Shown: piece by piece, positions 43,349 through 56,335 of the stretch
How the letters are laid out: each line of letters opens with the position of its first letter
Position numbering within the stretch: position 1 is the stretch's first letter
From: Heterobilharzia americana
Taxonomy: Eukaryota > Platyhelminthes > Trematoda > Strigeidida > Schistosomatidae
Assembly (NCBI GenBank): GCA_944470555.2
Contig: OX104134.1
Coordinates: forward strand, 106,572,701-106,636,700
Length of the DNA: 64,000 nt
Reading direction: 5' to 3'
Notes under the pieces: generated by a model
Databases searched by the model: none
What the model saw: only the letters and a program-made list of their open reading frames with translations
What the model was told of the DNA's origin: nothing
Made by a program: the position numbers and the translations under genes

Positions 43349-44057
43349 GTAGCGTCACACACTTCCCCAAAATCAATAGCCTAGGGTTTGACGACTTTCA
43401 ACATTGATGCTGACCTTGATAGTTTAACTGGACTCGCCAAGCTGAAGGCACCCGGTCAAGCATCCTCGCCATTTCGCACGCTGTCGTGTTACGTTGCACT
43501 GCTCGTATTCGACTCTCTAGCCAGTTAGTTGGAACGCATCGGTATTTTGGCACAACCATCCAAATATACTATTCCATCTGACTACGCTATCATGTTCTTC
43601 CCTGGTCTCGTATTCGTGGGTATATAACAAGTCCGAATAATTAGTGATTGGTCTTTGCGTCTGTCAAGTTCGCACCAGGACAAATCCTAAATTGGATCAC
43701 GTCGGGCTCACCAATTTAGGATTTGTCCTGGTGCGAACTTGACAGACGCAAAGACCAATCACTAATTATTCGGACTTGTTATATACCCACGAATACGAGA
43801 CCAGGGAAGAACATGATAGCGTAGTCAGATGGAATAGTATATTTGGATGGTTGTGCCAAAATACCGATGCGTTCCAACTAACTGGCTAGAGAGTCGAATA
43901 CGAGCAGTGCAACGTAACACGACAGCGTGCGAAATGGCGAGGATGCTTGACCGGGTGCCTTCAGCTTGGCGAGTCCAGTTAAACTATCAAGGTCAGCATC
44001 AAAGTCGAAAGTCGTCAAACCCTAGGCTATTGATTTTGAGACGTGTGTGACGCTACA
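43349..44057. repeat. Inverted pair of Gypsy-1 LTRs around a primer site
   Basis: LTR 1 (43349-43691) reads forward from TGTAGCGTCACACAC to CCTAAA. LTR 2 (43715-44057) is its inverse. The 23-bp spacer (43692-43714) contains ATCACGTCGGGCTCACCA, the primer-binding site belonging to LTR 2. There is no internal coding sequence. The outer flanks are AGAAG on the left and GAGAAG on the right, not a clean duplication. The arms differ at only a handful of positions. The usual solo-LTR and two-LTR forms do not give this shape. Confidence 0.9.
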
Positions 44058-45239
44058 GAGAAGTACTCAGAGATAGGTTTATAGGACCCCTGTGGTAGTA
44101 ACTTAAGAATAACTTAAGGCTGGATCTCTTTGAGTTTTATTCAGTGAATTAAATAGCTCTTAACTTGGAATAATGAGAACTCTGTGTATCAGGCAGTTCC
44201 CCTCCGTTGTATGACCGGTATCATTATAGTAAGGTGGTCTATTAATTCACTTCTCCATGCCAAAACTAACTTCGTATTCAGAGCCCTCTGCACACTCCCA
44301 TGTGCATGACGATTACTTATTCCTTGTATCTTAAATTCTCGATTAAGCATGTCGACTGATATGTTCCGCCGTTTGGACAAACAGCTTCAGTGCTATACTC
44401 TATTTTTATAGTGCATCAAAGTCACTGACTACAGTTTCACCACAGCTTATTACTGAAAGGACGGATAATTTTCTGCAACAACTTAAATCTACATCTGATT
44501 TCTCTTTCTTTAACCACTCTGTTTACGTCTTGTTACTCATTGACTTAGGTACACGGTGAATTGTTCCACGCCCACTTTTCTTTTTCTTTCTCACAGACAG
44601 GCTCACAGTGAGACCACTGCACAATGATTAACTTGACAGTTTATCCTAATTCTGTGGCTGCAGTTGGGATTTACCTAGAAATGTTGGCATTGCATGCTGT
44701 TTGTATCCAAACACGCAGGTTCTCCGACCAATGACGGCCACTCACCTCACGGTGAAAAGAACCGAAACTGACCTCATATGAAGCTCCAACCTTGAAGACA
44801 TATTGGATGGTTTGGTGATGAAACCTTACACTTTGTCGTCTGTCCATACCAGGATTTTAATCTAGTTTTAGATGCCCTCTGTAAACAGCGAAAAATTATT
44901 GATTATCCGCATTTTTCAGCTTTACTTATGCTCGGCATTTGATATTCTATGTACTTTACTGTTTATGCGACTCGCTGACTTAAGTGTTGAGGCCCAGTCA
45001 CAGTTGCCAGGTTAAAGGTCTTGCTGCCTATGTTACTATTCGCTTTTGTTATGTATCGAAAGGGTTATTATCCAGTATTTTCAACTAGTGACACGCGAAT
45101 AATTGCATCCTGGTAGACTATGTATGGCGCAGCGACGTATTCTTTCTAAATTTTCTCAGCCTCACCAGTAACAATAACATCCAGATATTGCCAATAAAAA
45201 TGGCATGTGTTCGTATAATTTGTTATTCGAAGTACATCA
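44058..45239. other. Unassigned
   Basis: No gene seen. The end near 45210-45250 (GTACATCATTATTAT) resembles a CR1 short-repeat tail, so part of this may be the 3' region of CR1-B. Confidence 0.35.
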
Positions 45240-46812
45240 TTATTATCCCTTCGGAACTATTGGGAATGGTTGAATAGCACAGACACCGCACAAAACTGTA
45301 TCCTCGCTTGATCCTCCTGGACACGGCTGTAGCTTGAGAGTTGTGGACGACAACTCATGGTGCACCTCAAGGTCTTCTTTTGATGCCGACTAGCTCAACG
45401 AGACCAACGCCATCGATAAGGTTTATCGAAGCTATTCGGGATAGTGCGCTGACCACGGGATTGCCCGCTCCAGAAATGTGGCAGGTATCTGACGTGAAAT
45501 GGGAAGTGTAATCCAGTTGTTGCGACTCACGAGGGGAGTATTTGTCCGATGCCGGGCCGAGAGGGAAGGTTAACGGTTTGTGGTCTGTGAAGACAGTGAA
45601 GTCATGACTTTTACCAGAATGTCGAAAATGGAGTACGGAACAGTACATAGCCAGCAGTTTCCTGCCAAATGTACTGTATCTTGTCTCCACCTCTTGCAGA
45701 TGCCACTCGTTGTCAGTCAGCTGTTGCAAAACTGCTCCAACTGCTGAGTCAGGTGCTTCGCAGCAGTGCCCAAGGGAGCTGAGTGATTCAACTAGTTTTC
45801 ACATTTCTGCAAGTTGGCTGTGATGTCATGTTTCTTTAGTCTACCGAATATGAAGTCCAAATGTTTAAGGTGAGCTTCTTTATCTGGACTCGCAATGAGA
45901 CAGTCATTGGTGTAGAAATGATGGAGAATATTTGTAGCTCAGGTGGATGGTCTTGGTTGTATTGTGTTCTCTGAGCCAGGTTGTTTAATTATGAAGCTTT
46001 CATCGTCTTGCTAGACGACATTATTAGCAGTAACTTCAGTATAAAGTCATCTAAGCCACAGGAGACATCCCCCATAAAGAGCCGGAATGTTTGTGCTGCA
46101 TTCCGAAGACCAAATGGCATGCGCAGGAATTCAAACAAACCAAAAGGAGCAACAATGGCTGTTTTCGCGATAACTTCTGCTGCCGTAGGTATCTGATTAT
46201 ACCCTTTGACCAGGTTGGGTTTGGAGAATATGTTCATTCCGCACGACGCCGCAGTCAATTCGTAAACATGAGGTATCGGGTAGCAATCAGGTGTCGTTTT
46301 GGTGGTTGGACGCCAGTCGTTGCTATCTTTTTTGGGAACCACATGGTATGGTGATACCCAAGGACTACCTGAGGGTTTGATAATGCCCAGTTCGAGCATG
46401 TGGTCGAATTCACTTTTCACCGTTTTGAGCTTACCAGGAGTTAGACAGCGTGATTTGGATGCCACAGGTGAACCCGTGGTTGTGATATGGAGCATAACAC
46501 TGCTGGCTATTCGCAGAAGAGTATGCTTTGGTTGCTATAACTCCGGATATTTTTCTAACACTGCTTGTTGGGATGCGTCACCTGAGTAATTAGTTCTAAC
46601 GATGGCTAAACCCGGACCTATGTAGGTGGGCCCACCAATAGATAACTTTGTGTTGTTATCTATCATTCGTCGAAGACGAGCATCCATGAGTTGATCATAA
46701 TGGTTCAGCAAATCTATGCCACTGATGGGCATAGAAACATCAGTTAGGAGAAAATCCACTGAGTATGCTTACGCAAACCTAAGTTGAGGTAGGCACATCG
46801 TGTCCTAAAGGT
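45240..46812 (-). mobile_element. Gypsy-1 piece D: protease to RNase H
   Basis: The minus strand has protease C-terminus PISGIDLLNHYDQLMDARLR (46740), RT LELGIIKPSGSPWVSPYHVV and PFGLFEFLRMPFGLRNAAQT (46390-46110), a damaged YIDD region (FYTNDCLIAS) and RNase H YSTFGRKLLAMYCSVLHFRH, FTVFTDHKPLTFPLGP and SALSRIAS (45670-45420). A stretch of about 130 bp absent from copy A interrupts RT at about 45920-46053. The element is cut at 46812 against CR1-C. It is older than copy A, as shown by deletions of the GDYRRLN core. Confidence 0.83.
45920..46053. repeat. 130-bp insert in the Gypsy-1D RT
   Basis: Absent at the equivalent place in copy A (near 9765). It contains GAAGCTTTCATCGTCTTGCT and an AGACGACATTATTAGCAG end. 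Probably a small repeat; family unknown. Confidence 0.55.
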
Positions 46813-46814
46813 TG

Positions 46815-48670
46815 AACTTCGCTACTAAAAGTTCATCTACTGCCTCAAGATAATTTCGGGAATTAATATTGAAAGGTCCTTGACTGAACGTGTTTTTCAA
46901 CGCAGTGGTTGGGGGCTCGGTAGCAAAGCACTCCGACTTGATTATATCTTTATCAATCGCTTCAGTTGGGTAACCAACCGAAACTTTCTTAGCCCCCTTG
47001 GATTGAGTGACCATGCACTTGCTTATTTCAACATTTCTATGCCTAAGTCACCTACCCCTGATCAGCCATTGGTCAGGAATTATAGGTAGACGGATTCTGA
47101 AAAGGTCCGACAGGGTCTAGAAGGTTCCACTTGCTTAAATTGCAATGACGTACTGGATCTGGGTTCGAGATGGGCACTGTTGAAGGCGCAGTCCTCCAAA
47201 CGATAAGTAAAAACACAAGTTTTGACCTTCCCAGCTTAAGTCAAGCAGGCTTGAGCCCATATGGCGTAACCGGTCATTCTGGAATCATTGGAGAGTCGAT
47301 TACGAGGACTTCTGCAGCAAAGTACGATAAAAATCAGAAACGACAGAGTAAACTAAGTGACACGTCTGTGTAGAACGGAGTATTGTACATATTGATGAAA
47401 CAGAAGGGTAACATTTCACTTAGTATACAGGACCCAGTAGTTTAGAGATTCCCCATACTAACTCTGAGGTAGCGAAATTACTAGCTCAGGAATTCTAAAA
47501 CAACTGTTGATTGAGGGGACAACCACATATCTACCAGATGCCCATATTACAGAGGGGTTAAGTTACTAAGGGTTTGCGCCTCCTACAATTAATGGAACCT
47601 AACGGAACCTGAATCTGAATAAGTCTTCAGGAATTAATGGCATTCACTCAAAAGTAATCAGAGAGTGTGTAGGTATTCTGAGTCCCCCACTAGCAGACCG
47701 GTTCACACGTTCGTTTCTAGGAGACAGGTTACCCCCTGGATTGGAAAAGGGTGGCTTTCGTCCCAGTATATAAGGGTGGAAACAAACTAATTACCTCTAA
47801 ATATAAACCAGTCCCTCTGATCTCTTCAGTTGTGAAGGTTATAGAAACAATAGTAAGTGAGTGATTTCTTGATTCAATCTTAAATGACTGTCGACACGAG
47901 TTTTTGCCTGAATGGCCATATAATACCAACTTCTTGATAGCTTGGAATAACTGGATTCCCCCTCCTGAACAGAAAAAATCCCATTCACACAGGTTTACTT
48001 GACTTTCTGAGGCCGCTGACAAGGTGAATCATGAGATTCTGCATAAGAAATCTTAGCTTATTAGCGTACAAGGAGAACCACTAAGTTGGCTTACAGATTA
48101 TCTTTACACTAGGTCGCAATCAGTTAAACTTGAATCCTCTCTATCTAATTGGTTCCAGACGCTAAGTGATGTGTCTCAGGGTTCTATTCTTGATCCACTA
48201 CTGTTTTTTACTTCTGTCAATGACCTACCAGGATCCCATTCATCATTACATTCCGATGATCTCAAGATTTGGAGGGTAATACACGAGTCAACGAATATTT
48301 CAGTCCTCAAGGAGGAACTTTCCAAAATCCTAAGTCAGGCCGGATATAATCATGATGTAATCACACCGCCCATAATCCCCCTCATCCTAACAGATCCCTC
48401 TTAAGTTTTAATCAGGAACTATACCTTAAGAGGCCACCCGTTAAGAGTAAGAGTAGAACATGAGAGAGCATGTACAAAGATCAATGCTAACTAGTTTGCT
48501 GTTAGGATTTTAAAGTGAGGAACTCCTTTCCTGCAGAAGTTGTTACTTTCAAAAGGAAGTTAGATGCCCATTTAGAGTCTTGTGGTACTAATCGACTGTA
48601 CTGGAGAAGCCTTCCATCATCTACAGATTAGTGGGAGTAACACTACTCATCGAAAGGAGATTATATGATA
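46815..48670 (+). mobile_element. CR1-clade element C, decayed
   Basis: The plus-strand endonuclease end LRLDYIFINRFSW and PLGLSDHALAYFNI (46940-47030) carries the SDH motif. RT traces run through SSGINGIHSKVIRECVGILS (47620), a GSILDPLLFFTSVNDL block (48180) and the C-terminal SLPAEVV-like region FPAEVVTFKRKLDAHLESCG (48520-48600, across a frameshift). Stops are frequent between these. The order and spacing fit one element of about 1.9 kb. Confidence 0.65.
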
Positions 48671-51470
48671 ATCGATTATCTCTAGTAACTGGATAAAGAC
48701 TATAACCAGCTGGCTGACAGCATGATCAACTGATTTCTTTTAGTTGAAATACTGTATGTATTGCTCATTTTATGGCATAAATATTGCTTAGATGTGCAAA
48801 AAGGTACCTGAAAAGTGAAATTTTCCAAATTAAAGTGTGGTAAACAGCTGCCAATGCTAAAATGGTTGAGTTGTGTATTGTTCCCTTTCGTACTGTAAAA
48901 TCTCCACATAATATGCAAATTTCGGGAACTTGAAGCTAAGATAGTCATGATCAATTGATCCACATAAAATATGTATGATTCAATTTATGGGGAAACCCTC
49001 TAAGCACTTCTTGACTCTATGCAACTCAAGTGGCATGGAGTATTGTTAAGAACGAACTTGTTTTTAATATGTTTATTTATTCAGATTTTTCATTTGTTCT
49101 TGTCGATTTTCTAATAAATATATTTTTTTCATCATCAGTAGTAAATGGAGTAACACGTAAGGGAGGAAGTTGTAGGTAGACAGACAGGTAGGCAGACGAA
49201 AGTCCTTTGGTATGGTATATGCTAATAACTCAATGCAAAAACATTTCGAATTGTCTGTTTTTCATTAATTACGAATTTTATATTTTTATTTCAAGAAGAT
49301 GAACAGTGTACGGTCGATGCTTAAAGAACAGAGATGCAATATCAGTTTACGGTTATGCGCCAAATTAAATTATCTCCTCCATGTTTCCGTTTATCTTATA
49401 CGATAGTCTTACAAGGGTGATTCTAGTTCACACTGACGTCAACCAGTGGTTCTCATGATCTTGGGCAGTGACTGCTTATGCGAAATGGATTACATGTGAA
49501 GCCAGTGGTTAGATACTTTTATTAAAGTCGCAAAGATTGGAAGTACACAATGCAGAGGTTTATATTATGAAGTGGGAAATGAGTATATTATTTACTATAA
49601 TAAATCACAAATATGTACATATCTCCAACGTAGGAGATATCTTAGGTGAAAAACTTATCTACGTGTCGCCTTTATTGTTTATATTGTGGGATCAGTGCAC
49701 ATGAACTCGAGAAAATGATGATACAAAGCAATTTACTGATGTACGCTGAACTACAATATGTCCATACAAATAGAAAAGTAGCAGATACAGCTTGATCTAT
49801 TCTGTTTTGACCAAATGTGATCAATCATTAATTCAAATTGGGTTTATTTTGATCTCTACGACTAACTGCGGCAATATAAAGCTTGCAGGCCTTCTATGAT
49901 CACAAAAGTATGGGGTATTTATGTTCTAGGAATCACTACAGTACTTATCATTTACCTTGTTCAAATCAGTGAATGACACATTCCAGCTTTCGAATTCTCC
50001 GGACACCATAATACTCATGAAAACTGCAGTTAGACAGTTGCTTACTTCTGGTAGAGTAAAATACACACATATTTGTGCTATTATCGCCTTTTCCAAACGA
50101 TCTCAAAAAGAAACACAAACATTTCTTGACCAATAGTCTACTAGGCAAGTGATCTACAAGTGCGTCGATACCCTCCTTACGCTGTGTGGTGTCTATCCAA
50201 TGACAGGAAGGTGAGTTTTGGTGTGGGACAGTAATCGTCAAAAAGGCATAAATTCGTCAGAATATTCAATGAGTAAGCAATTCATCAAATAAAAACTCAC
50301 AGTTATTAATAAAGCATAGATTCCAACTCATGGAAAATTCATCAGGCTTGCGTCCCCTGGAAAGTATACCACTGGTAGGATGCAAAACAGTAATTTCTTC
50401 GAATATCTCCTGAAGTTAAGTTGAATAATAAGATTGTTGATGTTGTGGAATGAAGTGGAACTTTGATAACAGAAGAGATTCTTTGTTTCCTGTTGTATCA
50501 GTCTCAAGACATGAGGATCATCGTACACGATTGTGTAGTGATCAGTTTGGGTTCACACAATACCTACAAAGGAAAAAGAAGATAAGGGGGCAGCAGTAAG
50601 AGGCGATGAAAACTAATAAGTACCAGTTATTGAAGATATTATCCTTTGAAACTTAAGCAGGTTCTTGCTGGTATCTTTACTGAGGAAAGTAAGTTTGGAG
50701 GTCAAGATGTTAATATATAAATGGTATTAGTGAAATTGGGTCCTTTTTACGTTGGTGCGCAGTTGAGCTAAACCAGCTACTGTTGGGTAAGCGTGGTATG
50801 GTATGAAGGTGGTATGGAAGTACGAGCGTGCGGGTAACTTAGAAGAAAAGGAGAGTGGCAGCAAGAAGCACCATGTTGGTAGGTCAAGTATAAGTGAGGT
50901 GGATGGTGAAATAAGGATCTAATATATCTATAAAAAGCAAAGCTAAGTGTAAGCACTTATATTCTGGTATAAAGAAATGAATGATCAATAATGAAAGGTC
51001 GCAGCAGACAGTAGGGGAGAAATATAGATCAAATAGAAGAGCACTGATAATTACTCTGTACTGAGGGTTGTGATCAGGTGATTGTTGAAGGTAGTGAGCT
51101 CATACAGTGTAATTTTACTGGGAGGAAGCTCATATCATTATGTAACATCAGTTGTCGAGCAGTCATTCATCCGTGTCACTTTTCTGTAAATAAATTTTCG
51201 AAAATTTCCTTTTTGAACACATTTTCTTATTATAAACTCGTACTTAAAATTACTCGGGTCCCATAGCAGGCAGGTAAGGCTGTCCAACAGATAAGGGTAG
51301 AAACCATGTTCTAGCCATCAGATCTGCTAATCATCATCCACCCCCAACCCTTTTTTGAATAAAATGCTGGGTCCTGGTGAGTTTCTGTTTTATCTGGCAT
51401 CTAACCGAAGCTCAAGAATAACCAATTCAGGTAAACCAGGGAGGTCCCCGGCCTGCAGCAGCATCTACCA
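48671..51470. other. AT-rich, no confirmed gene
   Basis: Mostly noncoding. The only coding-like signal is on the minus strand at 50530-49966 (listed separately). No element ends or long repeats seen. Confidence 0.4.
49966..50241 (-). CDS. Hypothetical ORF, possible exon
   Basis: A minus-strand open frame of about 91 codons, with PHQNSPSCHWIDTTQRKEGI, DALVDHLPSRLLVKK and SFHEYYGVRRIRKLECVIH. A second open stretch just upstream (50528-50328) includes YDDPHVLRLIQQETKNLFCY. The two look more protein-like than their surroundings and are on the same strand, which could mean neighbouring exons. I find no clean splice sites and recognise no family, so chance remains likely. Confidence 0.22.
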   Translation of the reverse strand: MTITVPHQNSPSCHWIDTTQRKEGIDALVDHLPSRLLVKKCLCFFLRSFGKGDNSTNMCVFYSTRSKQLSNCSFHEYYGVRRIRKLECVIH

Positions 51471-51519
51471 GATATTTACTCTTCGACAAGATATGAAACA
51501 CTAGCATACTTACTGCTAA

Positions 51520-51740
51520 GTGACACTTGACATATTTCAGTTGAACGCGGTATCCGACTATCTCGACAGTCAGGTATGGTATCAGTGTTTGACTGTGAAA
51601 GCAGTACCAAACAATTGCTCACTGCTAGTCGAATTTCTCTACTCGAACTCACGAATCTGTGTGAGGGGTTGTACGGAATTGTTATCTGAAGTGACAAAAA
51701 TCAGTGGTGTCTACTATGGATACCCGCCGTGAAGGTTCGT
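51520..51740 (+). mobile_element. Small RTE reverse-transcriptase fragment
   Basis: CLTVKAVPNNCSLLVEFLYS, then RICVRGCTELLSEVTKISG and a YYGYPP ending in a stop. It aligns with the RTE block that normally ends GVRQGCPLSP, with R and Q replaced by Y. Confidence 0.6.
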
Positions 51741-53990
51741 GTTTACGCTCATTATAGATATTATATTCGTCATAAATTTATGTACCCGTGACTTCACAGA
51801 GAATAATCAAATCCTTGGAGGAAATCAGATTGATATCCAGCAGGCAGATGTGATACACAATACTGACCCTTCCGAAACCCCTCACTAGAAAGCAGAATAT
51901 ATACTAAACGCATATTACACCTGTCAAATGTCACCACTGTTATTCGTCAATGATACTGATATATATGAAACTCGAAAGAGGCCTCCACTGCTCACCTCGG
52001 ATCATTGCATTATACGTGTTTTTCCTAACATATATGGCAAACTATACAAGGCAGCAGTAGAAAATTTTACATAGGAACTATTCACATAGTGACACCTAAT
52101 CTAGGAGGAATGCTACAGTGTACTGACTAGAACATTTGACAGCGATGCTTTCAATGACACTATTGACAGTGTGAGGTGCCATCTCACGCTTTGTCTGGAT
52201 ATCTGTTGTCCCAGTGAATAAAGTTTTCTACGCTTCTATCGTTTATCTACTCCCCAGCTTAAGCGACTAAGAAGGGAAAAAGAAAGGCTATATAAAGTAA
52301 ATGATAGTTCTGGCGCTCGTCGACTGGATGTTTTAATGAGGTTGAAACTAAACTTCTGGGTCTACTATGTAACCAGAAACTTTTCCCATCCAAAGGCTCT
52401 CCCAGAATGTGGAAACACTTTGGAGACCTCACTGGTAATAAACATCTTGGTAAAGAAGCATGTGTTGACGTCTATGCTTTGAACAAATCGTTTACACGCC
52501 GACCCAACTGTCCACGTATTCCCAACAAAGAAGGCTGTCCGAAATTCACCAAGAATGGTGTTCTCAAGCATCTCAAATCCCTAAACCCTTTATGCAGTTT
52601 CGGTTTGAATGGTATGTCAAGCTTCATATTCATGAAGTGTGCTGATATTTAATGCCATCCACTAGCTAACATGTTTACTAGATCGTTTTCAGAAAACACA
52701 TTACCGGCTGCCTGGAAAGATATTAAGATAGTCCCCGTACCTAAGTCAGGGACTCCAGGCGCATGTCCAAAATTCCATCCGATTTCAGTTACTTCTCCGT
52801 TCTTGAAAATAATGGAGACGCTAATAATACCTGTGTCGAGCCCTCATTGAAAGCTTCCGGAGACCATAATCAATTTGCATATAAAAGTAGAAGCACTCTG
52901 GATCCCACCACTCTCTAATATCACGATACTGCTTATGGTCTTGATAGGAATGCTAAGTATGTCAGGTGTGCCTTTTCGGACTACGCTTCAGCATTTGATT
53001 CTTTCCCAAGACCTCTTTCACTGGACAAGCTAACCCGGACAAATACTAAGTCCCAGATAATCAACTGGCTGTATTTCTAGTTCTCTGAAGGAAGACAATA
53101 TGCTGTTCACAGAGAGAAGCGCTCCACCTCATTGCTTACTGTGGCTGGTGTTCCCCAAAGTGCAGTCCTTCCCACTTCATCTTTTCTCTTTCTTTCCGCA
53201 TGACTCACCATCTTCATCTAGTATCAATTTTATCAAATACTCTGATGGTCTGACAGCTTACATTCCTGTCCCCTCTTCAACGGATTGTTCCCAACTGAAT
53301 GGTTTCCCAACTACTGTTAGACGATGGTCCTTCATGGTCTTGTGCCTAATTCTTCGAGATTTCAGACTGTCAACTTAAGTTTCGGACATGAACATAACCT
53401 ATATAAACTGCCTAGGTTTCATGACTCCTGTTCTATTGATGGTTGTAAATTAGAGAGCGTTACAGGTGTGGTTTATCTCGGTGTTTTTCTTCGGACCTTT
53501 CTTGGTTCTCCCATATCTTACTAATTTCCAATCGAATTTTCCGTCTAGCACCGTATACTGGGAAGCTGAGAGTATCCGGTACAACTCAGCTCTTCCTCTT
53601 ATGTTTTATAAACTCCTACATCTTCCCTATTCTCCTTGATTGTTCCTCCCTATATTTTCCTGGGTTGCTGAAAATAGAATATGTTATATTGCATAGAACT
53701 TTGAAGATTGTCAGCGGGACTGGTGGTTTACTTGTTAACCTTATGAAAATTTTGTGGACGAACATCTGGGAGGAGCTATTTTATCAGATGACCCGCATAC
53801 TCTTCACTTAAAGCTGTCTGCATGTCGGTCATCAGGAAAGACTAGGAGCAAGTACATAAGACTTTATGCACGTACTACAAAACATACAGGCTCCACAATG
53901 CGGTACTTAGCTCGTATTCAGTGGGAGGAAGAAAGCATGAGAAACAAATTATGTAACGAACTTTTGTTTTTGAAAGCAAACTAATTAAAG
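51741..53990 (+). mobile_element. CR1-clade element D, decayed but nearly colinear
   Basis: In plus-strand order: endonuclease tail (LLTSDHCIIRVF near 52000), linker LKRLRREKERLYKVNDSSGA (52260-52320), fingers FTKNGVLKHLKSLNP (52540-52590), PVPKSGTPGACPKFHPIS-like text (52735-52790), KYVRCAFSDYASAFDSFPRP (52950-53010), VAGVPQSAVLPTSSFLFL-like text (53140), and INFIKYSDGLTAYIPVPSST (53225-53280). It ends with a C-terminal region at 53754-53984 (SKYIRLYARTTKHTGSTMRY). The catalytic YADD is YSDG. Frame changes occur every 100-200 bp. It is the same family as the fragment at 16.7-17.0 kb. Confidence 0.75.
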
Positions 53991-55690
53991 ATTAAACAGC
54001 TTGCTATTATTTATGTATTATGAATCTAACTGCTAATGTGATTCTCTATCTAGGTTAACTCTACACCAAGAAATTTGTGAATGAAGCAAATGTTTCTTTG
54101 TTATATGTTTAATTTATACTTATTTCATTTTGTGTGTGCATGTTGTGATTTGGAAACTACTATATGCTGTGGGTGGCAAAGATGCACAGCTATTGAGTGT
54201 GAGCCACCAACGTTCAACAAGTTCCTAGTTGATTCTCTACCTGATTAATTAATGGAGAGGACACGATGGAAGTGTAGAAATGAGTATTCAGGGTTGAAAG
54301 ACCGAAGACTAAAAACATATCTATATATAGATAGCCGTTTAAAATAATAATAGTAGACACTGAATTCGGACTTTTCAAGTGACGAAGTGTCGTCAGCTGA
54401 ATTTACTCCGTATCTACAATTCCACAGCCTCCAAATGTCGGCCAGAAACCACATGTTCGCGTATAAGAAAATCAGGGGTGGACAGAGACAATATTTGAGT
54501 TTCCGAAGAGGCATCCACACTTTTCCAACATATGAACAACACCTACATTAAGATGTCAGTGGTACAGCGAAGGATGCAAAATTCTAAACAAAAACGTCAA
54601 CAAAGTTCCCTTTAGCATGTTGACAACCATTTTAGCACCGCCGTCCACACGGTTACATGGCTGCAGGTTCATCACAATGAAAGACACGTGTTCACGCTCT
54701 GACGCCTTCCCATCTTCGAACACTCCTTAACCATAATTTTCAAATTGCTGCTACTCCCCCACACTTCTTACTTTTATAACTATCAACATGTTCTTTGCAT
54801 CCTGCTGTGCAGTGTCGCAACGTGAAGCCATGCACTCACGCTTCTGCCTAGTTTCACGTCGACTTAATTGAGGTATCTCTGTCACCTGGTCAATGTATGA
54901 TGCTGTTTCACCGATTGTCTGCAGCAACTAACACCTGTGAAGGACAGCCATTGAAGCTGCATAATCCCACAACTAATTCACTCACACGCTGACTTGCATC
55001 AGATAAAGTCGCTTGGTCACCGCCAAAATATCTACTCACACAAAAGACCCTATCGGTATTTGCCAACGTACAGCATGCATGACGCACGTCAGATATCCAC
55101 CCCTTCAATAAAAGACGAGCAAGTATAAGGCATGCAGCATTCCACTCTGTCCTATCAAACCACAGTTAGACATCAGGCACAATCTACATTCCATGAAGAG
55201 ATTACAGATCCCTTATTGATCACAAGGGTCCTGACAACACTACTCACCGTTTCATCAGTGTCCAGCTTACATATAGCCTACTAGACAAGGAAGGCATGTC
55301 ATCCAATCAGCTCGCTAATTCCTACCCTCTCAGTTAGTGTATGTCTGTGCGTTGCGAATGCCAGTCCACACCATATGCTAAGCCCATGCGTGTCAACAGG
55401 TATATGCTGCAGTATCTTAGAAGGAGCGGACTATGCTATATGTCATCCCACCGACACGATCCCAGCAGTTCTCTAACGCTGTGTCGTTATAAATGATAGG
55501 AATTGAGAAAGATGAACTGGAGAATTTATCATCTGCGTTTCCGTGACTATAGCGTTTTGATTTCAGACTAATTTAGCAGAAACAGACGGAAATGATCAAC
55601 GTACGAGTTAGCAGAGAAGTAAATCTATTAACGCACTTAACGCAGCAGCATGCAACGAACAAGTGAAAGAAAGCAGAGTGATATCAAAGT
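53991..55690. other. Unassigned
   Basis: No gene or element recognised. A minus-strand frame at 55108-54908 (SDASQRVSELVVGLCS) is not convincing. Confidence 0.35.
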
Positions 55691-56130
55691 TGTATGCAGG
55701 AAGCAACCGCAAAATGAAATACTTCGTGCCACACTAGGAGCTGGATTAAGTTACAAGACGCTTTACAGCGGCTAGGCCAAGATGCGACACCATTCAGTGA
55801 AATCTCTTACTGTTGGTTTGGCCTGTGTAGGGAGATTGCCTGGTTGGGGTTCCCGAGATGGAAGGAATTAGTGGATGAAAACTGTAGGTGACAGTGAGAA
55901 ATCGGTAACACGTCGACTTCGATGGCTTTAATATTTGCATTAAAAATTATCTTCAGATTGTTTATTCTCTCATACAACTTTGTCTACTTTGATATCACTC
56001 TTTTTTATCCATATGTTCCGGGTATACTACTGTGAAGTGTGACAACCTGAACAGGTGCACCAGCGTGTATGTCAGTCACTCCTTATCTCCTCTCATTTTA
56101 ATTGTATTATGGGTTTCTTGTGTTCGTATG
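55691..56130 (+). mobile_element. RTE 3'-end fragment
   Basis: C-terminal trace SEISYCWFGLCREIAWLGFP and RWKELVDENC, then the RTE 3' region TTTGATATCACTC (55990). It parallels 7860-8170. Confidence 0.6.
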
Positions 56131-56271
56131 CCCTTCTTTCAGAGGTCAGCAGGTATCAAATAAGACATAGGTAGCAGACCCAGATTCACTTTGGACATAG
56201 TAAAACATAAAAGTCACAACCATTAATGAAAACACTTTCAATTCTTTTTAAACAAAATGCAAAGTAGAAAA

Positions 56272-56277
56272 TTTATT
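56272..56277 (-). terminator. PIN1 polyadenylation signal
   Basis: AATAAA on the minus strand, 58 nt after the PIN1 stop codon. A plausible 3' end signal. Confidence 0.6.
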
Positions 56278-56335
56278 GTTCACGTCGTTAAACAGAACAC
56301 AACATTCACACATCGTCAAATAATTCCTCCACATT

